In this document: positions 1 to 5,819 of the stretch, in pieces | How positions within the stretch are numbered: position 1 is the first letter of the stretch | Layout of the letters: every line of letters starts with the position of its first letter | NCBI GenBank assembly: GCA_938084085.1 | Contig: CALKDV010000213.1 | Coordinates: forward strand, 1 to 7,169 | Length of the DNA stretch: 7,169 nt | Source: an uncultured Nannocystaceae bacterium | Lineage (GTDB): Bacteria > Myxococcota_A > Polyangia > Nannocystales > Nannocystaceae | Direction of reading: 5' to 3' | Notes under the pieces: model-generated | What the model saw: the letters and a program-made list of their open reading frames with translations, nothing else | Databases searched by the model: none | What the model was told of the DNA's origin: nothing | Translations under genes and position numbers: made by a program

Positions 1-604
1 GGAGAACCTGCTCAACCCGAGGATCCGATGCGATCTTTTCGTTGAGTTGTGCGATCGCTGTGGCGTCCTCGGAGTCGGGGGCAAGCACGGCGCCGCTCCA
101 GAGCGCATTGTCGACGACGATGAGCCCTCCCACCGGGATCAGGTCCATGGCGGCATCGAAGTAGTTGGAGTAGTTCGTCTTGTCGGCGTCAATGAACACC
201 AAATCAAAGCGTCGCTCGGCGCGGACGAGATCGCGCATGGTGGCGACGGCGGGCCCCAACCGGAGCTCAATCTTTGAGCCCCAGGGGGCCTTGTCGAAAT
301 ACCGTTGAGCCACCTGTGTGGCGACCGGATCGATGTCGCAGGTGATGAGGTGTCCCTCGGCCGGGAGGGCCGAGGCCATCGCGAGGGCGGAGTAGCCGCT
401 GTAGGTGCCGATCTCCAAGACCCGGGCTGCGCCGGAGAGTTGAATAAGCATGCGCAGCAACTGCCCCTCCACTCGGCCCACTTGCATCTGAGGCAGCGGG
501 AGTGTCTCCCGTGTTTCCTCGGCGAGGGCGTCAAAGAGCTCACCAAGCGACGCCGTGTGCTGGTGAATATATTGTTCGATCTCATCGGGGACGACGAACG
601 CCAT
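1..604 (-). CDS. Class I SAM-dependent O-methyltransferase (caffeoyl-CoA/catechol OMT-like), 3' end cut by window edge
   Basis: Predicted to transfer a methyl group from S-adenosylmethionine to a hydroxyl of a small, probably catechol-like, substrate in the cytoplasm; the substrate cannot be told. The frame is open from an ATG at 604 to the window edge, giving 201 residues of a family usually near 220, so only about the last 20 are missing. Visible signatures: an N-terminal P-x-MQVGRVEGQLL stretch (residues 38-50), the SAM motif VLEIGTYSGYSALAMA (62-77), an acidic residue at the end of strand 2 (D90), FDLVFIDADK (133-142) and VVDNALWSG (163-171). D139, D165 and N166 correspond to the divalent-metal ligands of the cation-dependent OMT family, so the site looks intact. 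No good ribosome binding site precedes the ATG. It lies 77 bases after a small ORF and may be the last gene of the kinase string or have its own promoter. Family assignment is strong; role is unknown. Confidence 0.93.
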   Translation of the reverse strand, partial: MAFVVPDEIEQYIHQHTASLGELFDALAEETRETLPLPQMQVGRVEGQLLRMLIQLSGAARVLEIGTYSGYSALAMASALPAEGHLITCDIDPVATQVAQRYFDKAPWGSKIELRLGPAVATMRDLVRAERRFDLVFIDADKTNYSNYFDAAMDLIPVGGLIVVDNALWSGAVLAPDSEDATAIAQLNEKIASDPRVEQVL

Positions 605-681
605 GGGAGAACGGTAACACGACGGGGTCGCTGCCGAAGGTTGGCGGTGAGAGGGGCGAGCGGCCCAGCGCGCCGAGGTCG

Positions 682-897
682 CTACTCTGGCGTGCCGAAG
701 TCTGCGACCTTGGTGTCCGGTATGAAGACCACATCTACGGCGATTGGTTGGCCACCGTCGGAGCACACAACCTGAAGGAGGCTGCCCCCGGGAACCTCCA
801 TCACGTAGGTTTTCGTGCCTCCAGCGCCGCCCTCTTGGAGGAGCTGGCGCCATTGGCGGTCGGGGAGGGTATGGAGTCGAGGAGGTCGCCTAGACAT
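682..897 (-). CDS. Small hypothetical protein (71 aa)
   Basis: Not recognised. The product has a basic N-terminus (SRRPPR), a short Trp-containing segment (DRQWRQLLQEGG, residues 13-24) and then alternating hydrophobic stretches (TYVMEVPGG, LLQVVCSDGG, AVDVVFIPD) that look like a small beta-hairpin or beta-sheet domain. No signal peptide or membrane segment is seen, and there is one cysteine. The ATG at 897 overlaps the end of the preceding small ORF by 8 bases, the same spacing seen between the two upstream kinases, which favours a translationally coupled gene. Against it, the only purine-rich site (AGGA) sits one base from the ATG, and GC at third codon positions looks somewhat lower than in the neighbouring kinases. 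Its composition is more protein-like than that of a chance frame. The opposite strand in this stretch shows no recognisable protein. Confidence 0.45.
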   Translation of the reverse strand: MSRRPPRLHTLPDRQWRQLLQEGGAGGTKTYVMEVPGGSLLQVVCSDGGQPIAVDVVFIPDTKVADFGTPE

Positions 898-1099
898 GTC
901 CTAATAAGTACCGGATATCCCTGGCGATAGCACCGCCTTTATGCGCGAGGGTGGGAGCGAAGTCTGGGTGGTGCTTGACATGGAGGGGCGCCCTCCTCAA
1001 TTCCTCCGCGAGGAGTGAGAGGGAGCCCCCTGCCGAGAACTCGAGGAGCGAGGGCAGGGATAGGATCCGAGGGCGGCGCCGCCGCGGAGGAGCGATCAC
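890..1099 (-). CDS. Small hypothetical protein (69 aa), coupled to the upstream kinase gene
   Basis: Not firmly recognised. It would start at a GTG at 1099 that overlaps the stop of the second kinase gene as GTGA, a typical operon junction, and would end inside the start of the next small ORF. The N-terminus is basic (PPRRRRPR); the C-terminal part, FAPTLAHKGGAIARDIRYLLGHV (positions 47-69, given here in pieces: FAPTLAHKGG then AIARDIRYLLGHV), recalls the F-A-x-x-L...G...I-x-x-L-L-G-H pattern of tyrosine recombinases, but the catalytic Arg-His pair that should precede it is absent and the rest of the domain is missing. It may therefore be a decayed fragment, a small uncharacterised protein, or a chance reading frame. 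No convincing ribosome binding site is visible, so expression would depend on coupling. Confidence 0.35.
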   Translation of the reverse strand: MIAPPRRRRPRILSLPSLLEFSAGGSLSLLAEELRRAPLHVKHHPDFAPTLAHKGGAIARDIRYLLGHV

Positions 1100-3075
1100 G
1101 GTGCGCTCGGAGCGGTGTCGAGGCGCAGCGGCTTGCGTCGTTTCGGTGACGGAAGGGAGATCGAGAAGACGGTCATATTTTTCTCTTCCCCGATTTCAAG
1201 ATTGCCCATCCCCAGCTCAAAGATGGCCCCGGCGATCGGGAGGGAGAGGCCGAGCCCCGAGTGGCCGGGGAGCCGTGAGAACCCGCGCTGAAACTCGGTG
1301 AGTTCGGCGTTGGAGGGGGCGGGCATGGGGGAGCGCACCTTGACGACCACGTAACGCATGTCGTCGTCGTCGACGTACTGACCAACGTCGACGACGAGTG
1401 TGCCTTCGAGGAGGGGTTCGGCGGCGAAGACAAGAACGTTTTCGATGGCCTGCACCGTCCGAAAAGGATCGATGTAGACGGGGGGGAGCCCGGGCACGAG
1501 GTTCGCGATGATATCGACGGGACGAACAAAGCGTGCCTTGGCCCGCCTCGTCGCGCGGGACAGGAGGGTCGCGGGGGGTGTGGGCTCGGGGTGCAAGTCG
1601 AGCTTGCCCGAGTCGATCTTCGCGGTGTCGAGGATGTCATCAATTTGCTGAAGCAGCGCTCGCCCGTTGTTATGAATCGTCTGGACCAACTCGATGTTGT
1701 CGTCGGAAAGAGGTCCCTCAATTCCGGACAGCAGCAGCTCTGAGAACCCCAGGATCGAGTTCAGCGGGGAGCGAAGGTCGTGGCTCATGTTCGCGAGAAA
1801 CTCGCTGCGGAGCCGCCCTGCCTCTTGTGCGCGCTCGATGGCCACATAACGGGCGATATTGGTCTCCGTGATCCGGACCACGAGTCCCTTGAGGGTGTGG
1901 ACGAGCTCAGAGATCTCAGGGCTCATAAACTGCGCTTGCGAGTTTTTATCGAGTCTGCCGCCCTCTACGACCTTTCGGATTTGGGCGGTGGCGAGCCCTA
2001 GGTCGGTGTGTAGGTTCTGCATGACTCGGATCGCGCTGAACAGCCCGATGCCAACCCCGAGGAGCATCGTGACCAACGCCAAGAGACCACTCGAGAACTC
2101 AGGAGGCTCGATCGCCACGAACACTTGGCGCTCTCGATCACCCACGCGGAGGATTGCGCGCTCGCTCGGCGGTGACTCCTCGAACAGGGTGATCGCACCA
2201 TACCGACGCCCATGCATGGTCACGGCGACGTTCGGATGCGTCGCTAAAAAACTCCCAAGCTCCGACTCGGACTGCCGCTGAAGTAGCGCGTGGGCGGTGA
2301 CGGCGTCCGCGCGGGCACGCAGCGTCGCGTTGGCGAGCCCCGCCTCGTGGACGTAGGCCGTGGCGCCGAGGATAGGCGGGCAGACCATGCCGATGAGAAT
2401 CGCGGCGGTTGGGATGCCAAATCGTTGGGTGAGGGACGGCGGGTCCTCATCGTGGGTTTGCGCAGGAACGCGGCTCCGAAACGGGGCGAAGATCGCCTGA
2501 CTTCGGGTGGCGACGATGGCCGACCAAGGGGCCGTGGTCGCGACACACGCGCCGGCGAGGAGGACGACCGCGGTCATCGACACGTCGGTGTTGAGATGCA
2601 CGATGGCCATGGTCGCGGTGGCCGCGATCGTCGCGATGGCTCCGTAGGTCGCCGTAAGGAGAATTGTCGCCCTTCGAAATGCGACCGTGTGGGCAGTGGG
2701 CCGGCCGTGCTCGCGCGAGGCGAGCACCCATGGCGACACCAGCGCAAAGGGTAACATCGGAAAGCCGGCGAACGTGAGCAGCCAGCCCCGGACCCTCGGG
2801 ACGCGACTTCGTCGCGGATAATCCTGAACTCGCGGGAGGGCGATGAGACTGAGAAGCCCAACCCCCGCGAGCGCGATCCCGTGGATCATGAGCACTTTGC
2901 GGAGGGCATAGGTTGGGAGGATGCTGTGCTTGCTGATCGCGAGCACCCAGCCGACGGTTTGGAGTGTCATGAGGAGCCAGCACACCCCGACCAAGCCAAG
3001 GAGGCGTCGCGCTGTTGCGAAGGCGAGGGCGCGGGTCGCAAAAACTTCGGCGGGGGAGGCGGACATCTTAGGCAT
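1096..3075 (-). CDS. Membrane histidine kinase-like protein with degenerate ATP-binding domain (659 aa)
   Basis: A sensor protein of the two-component family. About seven hydrophobic segments (near residues 27-47, 60-80, 97-119, 136-160, 166-190, 219-240 and 329-350) are followed by a linker or HAMP-like helix (351-415), a HisKA dimerisation domain (415-495) and a C-terminal HATPase-like domain (about 500-643). Residues 241-328 probably form a small extracytoplasmic sensing region. The H box FLANMSHDLRSPLNS is intact with phospho-acceptor H432. In the ATPase domain the N box keeps E545 and N546 but the second Asn is F550; the G1 box D-x-G-x-G is replaced by S-P-M-P-A (582-586); only the G2 glycines G607 and G609 (SGLGL) remain. 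ATP binding is therefore doubtful. The gene overlaps the upstream kinase by 8 bases. An alternative ATG at 3066 has better spacing from the GGAGGAG site. The fold is clear; loss of activity is inferred. Confidence 0.93.
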   Translation of the reverse strand: MPKMSASPAEVFATRALAFATARRLLGLVGVCWLLMTLQTVGWVLAISKHSILPTYALRKVLMIHGIALAGVGLLSLIALPRVQDYPRRSRVPRVRGWLLTFAGFPMLPFALVSPWVLASREHGRPTAHTVAFRRATILLTATYGAIATIAATATMAIVHLNTDVSMTAVVLLAGACVATTAPWSAIVATRSQAIFAPFRSRVPAQTHDEDPPSLTQRFGIPTAAILIGMVCPPILGATAYVHEAGLANATLRARADAVTAHALLQRQSESELGSFLATHPNVAVTMHGRRYGAITLFEESPPSERAILRVGDRERQVFVAIEPPEFSSGLLALVTMLLGVGIGLFSAIRVMQNLHTDLGLATAQIRKVVEGGRLDKNSQAQFMSPEISELVHTLKGLVVRITETNIARYVAIERAQEAGRLRSEFLANMSHDLRSPLNSILGFSELLLSGIEGPLSDDNIELVQTIHNNGRALLQQIDDILDTAKIDSGKLDLHPEPTPPATLLSRATRRAKARFVRPVDIIANLVPGLPPVYIDPFRTVQAIENVLVFAAEPLLEGTLVVDVGQYVDDDDMRYVVVKVRSPMPAPSNAELTEFQRGFSRLPGHSGLGLSLPIAGAIFELGMGNLEIGEEKNMTVFSISLPSPKRRKPLRLDTAPSAP

Positions 3076-4717
3076 GCTCCTCCGGATCCTTGCTCGCGGG
3101 TGAGGAGACCATGGCGGAAGACGGCCCCACTTGTGGGAGCCGCGTAAAGAACGAGGAACCCTCGCCGGGGGAGGAGGTGGCCCAGATCTCTCCGTCGTGT
3201 CGTTCTACGACGGCCCGTGAGATCGCGAGGCCAAGCCCCGTCCCTCGGCTGCGTTTTTTGACCTCGCCGACCTGCTTGTAGGCCTCGAATATGATGGTGA
3301 GACCCTCTTCGCTGATCCCGACACCGGTGTCCTTGACCTCGAGATTGAGGGCGTCGGGGTCCGACTCAAAGTCGCAGGTCACGCGGACGCTGCCCTCCTC
3401 TGTGAACTTGATGGCGTTGCTGAGCAGGTTGGTGATCACCTGGCCGATGCGTCGGCCATCACAGACAAGCTCGCGCGATCGGCCCCGCACCTCAAAGTCC
3501 AACTCAATCGGCTTGTTGTGCACGAGCGGACGATGGATAGACACGATCTCTCGAATCCTTGGAACCAGGTCCTCGCTCTCCAAAGAGAGGCTGAACTCGC
3601 CAGTCTCGACCATGGTGACGTCAACGATGTCGTCGATGAGGGCCAGCAGCTGGTGCCCCCCGGCCCGCACGAGTCGGAGGTCCTCTCGTTGCGCCGCAGT
3701 GAGGTCGCCGCTGGTGTCCTCAAGCATCAGATGCGCGAAGCCACAGATGGAGTTGAGCGGGGTGCGGAGCTCATGGCTCACCGCCGCGAGGAATTGCTCT
3801 TTTTCGCTGTGGGCGACGCGCGTCTTCTCCAGCGCTTGTTCGTAGGTGGCGATCTCGTCGGTGAGGTGGACCCGCAGTCGCTCAAGCTCCGCGAAGAGGC
3901 CGCTGAACACCCCAACCACGGGCGTGCGGAGCGGCTGATTCGCCTCGAGCACAGATTCGGAGGCGAGCTGCTCGAATCGACTGGTGACGGAGGTTAATGT
4001 GCGCGCGTAGACCTCGCCAGAAAAACGTCCCGCCGCGTAGCCGAGCCCGACGGAGCCGATGACCAAAACTCCAACGAGCGAGGTGGTCAGCGGGGTGGCG
4101 GCGAGATATGTCGCGTCCACGCGGGTGAGGAACATGGAGACGATGATGAGCGCGATGGCGAGCGCGATGTGAGCACCGAGTCGTCCGAGATGGTTGGACA
4201 GATCCTCCGTTCGACCGACTTCCGAACGCGGGTTATTGCGAGCGCGCGCCTGTCTTCGGTACTGCCGGGCGAGCAGCGTCTGTCGCAAGAGCACCGCGAC
4301 GAGCAGGGCCGCCGCCCATCCGATGGCCGTGATCGGGAGCACGAATTGAATGAGGAGCTGCGGTGTGGCGGCGGCAGAGCCTACCTCCATCATGAGGCGC
4401 CACGCCCCAAGTGTGGCGATTGGAGCGCCGACCCGGAGGGGGAGGGTGAGGGTGTGGCTGGGATCTTTGAGCGAGCGCTGTGGTAGCGCTACAGCGACCG
4501 CGACGCTTACCAGTGTCAAAAGCGCGGAGGCGTAGGTGACGAGTTGGAGGCCCGACAGTGTGGCGGACGCGAGCTCACCGTAGAGGTAGAGGCCTGCGAC
4601 CAGCAGCGCCGCGATGAGGCCTTGGGCGACACACCCGACGAGCACCAGCATCACGAGGGACCGCTCGGTGCTTGTGCGATCCTGCTGCGGGGCGTCGAGC
4701 ATGATGATCCACAGCAT
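3068..4717 (-). CDS. Membrane sensor histidine kinase, canonical (549 aa)
   Basis: Autophosphorylates on histidine using ATP and would pass the phosphate to a response regulator, none of which is in this window. About six hydrophobic segments (near residues 20-47, 57-78, 95-112, 121-147, 180-199 and 211-230) with only short loops suggest sensing within the membrane rather than by a periplasmic domain. A helical linker (235-305), probably coiled coil, leads to the HisKA H box AAVSHELRTPLNS with H315 and the phosphatase-type E-x-x-T. The ATPase domain is complete: N box NLLSNAIKFT (430-439), G1 DTGVG (463-467), F box IIFEAYKQ, and G2 GTGLGLAIS (492-500). A short Ser/Pro-rich tail follows, with no receiver domain. 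An internal ATG at 4702 (Met6) has a weak GTGGA upstream and may be the true start. It is the first gene of a string with the second kinase. Confidence 0.96.
   Translation of the reverse strand: MLWIIMLDAPQQDRTSTERSLVMLVLVGCVAQGLIAALLVAGLYLYGELASATLSGLQLVTYASALLTLVSVAVAVALPQRSLKDPSHTLTLPLRVGAPIATLGAWRLMMEVGSAAATPQLLIQFVLPITAIGWAAALLVAVLLRQTLLARQYRRQARARNNPRSEVGRTEDLSNHLGRLGAHIALAIALIIVSMFLTRVDATYLAATPLTTSLVGVLVIGSVGLGYAAGRFSGEVYARTLTSVTSRFEQLASESVLEANQPLRTPVVGVFSGLFAELERLRVHLTDEIATYEQALEKTRVAHSEKEQFLAAVSHELRTPLNSICGFAHLMLEDTSGDLTAAQREDLRLVRAGGHQLLALIDDIVDVTMVETGEFSLSLESEDLVPRIREIVSIHRPLVHNKPIELDFEVRGRSRELVCDGRRIGQVITNLLSNAIKFTEEGSVRVTCDFESDPDALNLEVKDTGVGISEEGLTIIFEAYKQVGEVKKRSRGTGLGLAISRAVVERHDGEIWATSSPGEGSSFFTRLPQVGPSSAMVSSPASKDPEEHA
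3077..3083 (-). promoter_or_regulatory. Ribosome binding site of the second kinase; start ambiguous
   Basis: GGAGGAG on the minus strand inside the end of the first kinase gene. It is only two to three bases from the ATG at 3075 but about ten from the ATG at 3066. If 3066 is used the kinase genes do not overlap but are separated by a single base (TAA-G-ATG), and the second kinase is three residues shorter. Confidence 0.6.
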
Positions 4718-4726
4718 AGCAACGCG

Positions 4727-4744
4727 ACGCAGCGTCTGCTGCGT
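4727..4744. repeat. Perfect inverted repeat just upstream of the first kinase start
   Basis: Arms ACGCAGC and GCTGCGT (7 bp, no mismatch) around the 4-base loop GTCT, ending nine bases before the ATG at 4717. An overlapping smaller palindrome, GACGC-A-GCGTC, occupies 4726-4736, so two mutually exclusive foldings are possible. Position suggests an operator or a 5'-leader hairpin that could affect translation of the kinase; neither is shown. Confidence 0.45.
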
Positions 4745-4789
4745 GCGCAGGTTCGCCCCCCTAGACAGCTTTGGCGGCGGTTATGGGGA

Positions 4790-4814
4790 GCGACGGCAGC
4801 CGCGGCCCCGTCGC
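4790..4814. repeat. Inverted repeat between etfA and the first kinase
   Basis: Perfect 7-bp arms GCGACGG and CCGTCGC separated by 11 bases (CAGCCGCGGCC). No U-tract follows on either strand. It may be an mRNA hairpin or a protein-binding site. Confidence 0.4.
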
Positions 4815-4823
4815 GTGGGGAAT

Positions 4824-4844
4824 GCCCCCGTGGGCGGCCGGGGC
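4824..4844 (-). terminator. Possible hairpin just after etfA
   Basis: Directly after the etfA stop the minus strand reads GCCCC, 11 bases, GGGGC, a 5-bp stem that can gain one more pair if a single G bulges. No U-tract follows (ATTCCCC), so it is not a classical intrinsic terminator; it could stabilise the etfBA mRNA end or slow polymerase. Confidence 0.3.
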
Positions 4845-5819
4845 TCAGCCAGCTTTAGCCGCTTTGACGAGCTCGAGGATCTTGGGGAGTTCTTCCTCCC
4901 ACTTGCCAACGAGGCCGTAGTCGGCGACCTGAAAGATGGGCGCCTCTTCGTCTTTATTGACGGCGACGATGGTTTTGGAGCCCTTCATCCCAGCGAGGTG
5001 CTGGATGGCCCCAGAAATCGCGACGGCGATGTAGAGGTTGGGGGCGACGATCTTTCCCGTCTGACCGACCTGAAGATCGGGGGGGACCATGCCCGCATCG
5101 GTGGCAGCTCGGCTCGCGCCGAGGGCACCTCCGAGCAGATCCGTGAGTTCTTCAAGGACCTTGAAGTTGTCCCCCTCGCGCATCCCACGCCCGCCGGAGA
5201 CGACGACGTCTGCCTCGCTGAGGGCGGGGCGAGTGCTCTTCGTCTTTTGAATGTCCACGACGGAGACACCTCGCGTGGAGACCTCTGCGGTCTCGAGCTC
5301 GGAGACCGTCGCAGCTGCACCGCCGCCTTCGGTCGGAGGGAATTCGGAGCCGCGGGCGGTGAAGAAAGCCACGTCGCCGCTGCTGGCCTGCTCAAGCAGA
5401 GCCCGGCCTGCGGAGATGGGTCGCGTCAGCACGGCCTCCGCGCCGACCGCGGTCACCTCGGAGGTGAGCGCAGCATCGAGGAGAGCGGCCGCGCGGGGGA
5501 GGGCATCGCGCAGAGACGAGCTGGCGGTCCCCCCGACCACGGAGGCGTTGGTGGCGTGAACCGCCGCGACGATGCCGTCGGCCCACGCTTCCGCCGTGAA
5601 GGGCTCAAAGGCTGGGCTGGCCATGGTGTGGACCGTGGTCGCGCCAAGTCCCGCGCCCGCCACCGCTTGGGCCAGGGGCGAGGGCTCTGCGGCGAGCACC
5701 AGGAAATGAAGCTCTCCACCGTTGGTGTCCGCGATTTGCTTCGCGCAGGTGATGCCAGGGAGACAGCTCGACTTGAGCTTGCCGTCCGCGAATTCCAAAA
5801 CTACGAGTACGTTGCTCAC
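4845..5819 (-). CDS. etfA: Electron transfer flavoprotein alpha subunit
   Basis: FAD-binding subunit of the soluble ETF heterodimer, which takes electrons from acyl-CoA and related dehydrogenases and passes them to ETF:quinone oxidoreductase. At 324 residues it has the normal length. The N-terminal half (1-190) is the alpha/beta domain (MSNVLVVLEF start; LRDALPRAAALLDAALTSEV at 103-122). The C-terminal FAD domain shows the family signature in order: VVSGGRGM (206-213), GASRAATDAG (234-243), QVGQTGK (250-256), AISGAIQHLAGM (267-278), VNKDEEAPIF (287-296) and ADYGLVG (299-305). It starts at a GTG overlapping the etfB stop as GTGA, with GGAGG at 5830-5834, ten bases upstream. The pair is certainly co-translated. 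No dehydrogenase or quinone oxidoreductase gene is nearby, so the partners are encoded elsewhere. Confidence 0.98.
   Translation of the reverse strand: MSNVLVVLEFADGKLKSSCLPGITCAKQIADTNGGELHFLVLAAEPSPLAQAVAGAGLGATTVHTMASPAFEPFTAEAWADGIVAAVHATNASVVGGTASSSLRDALPRAAALLDAALTSEVTAVGAEAVLTRPISAGRALLEQASSGDVAFFTARGSEFPPTEGGGAAATVSELETAEVSTRGVSVVDIQKTKSTRPALSEADVVVSGGRGMREGDNFKVLEELTDLLGGALGASRAATDAGMVPPDLQVGQTGKIVAPNLYIAVAISGAIQHLAGMKGSKTIVAVNKDEEAPIFQVADYGLVGKWEEELPKILELVKAAKAG

Larger units (their letters stand above)
4718..4844 (-). promoter_or_regulatory. Intergenic region upstream of the kinase pair
   Basis: 127 bp between etfA and the first kinase on the same strand, holding the three inverted repeats listed separately. 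A promoter for the kinase string is expected here if etfBA transcription ends, but no clear sigma70-type -35/-10 pair is seen. Read-through from etfBA cannot be excluded. Confidence 0.35.

Noticed and set aside
139..585. Minus-strand frame of 148 codons over the methyltransferase.
   Set aside because: Out of frame with the clear O-methyltransferase reading from 604; Ser/Arg/Pro-rich composition typical of a shifted frame.
305..930. Two overlapping plus-strand frames (305-775 and 502-930).
   Set aside because: They run antisense to the methyltransferase and the small minus-strand ORFs, have no ribosome binding site I can see and contain no recognisable motif.
2290..2983. Open frames on both strands inside the second kinase gene (2290-2754 plus, 2447-2983 minus).
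   Set aside because: Arg/Gly/Asp- or Arg/Ser/Pro-rich shifted frames within the kinase membrane region; no independent support.
1096..3075. Second kinase as a pseudogene.
   Set aside because: The frame is uninterrupted for 659 codons with a good ribosome binding site and intact H box and G2 glycines; the changes are confined to specific catalytic boxes.
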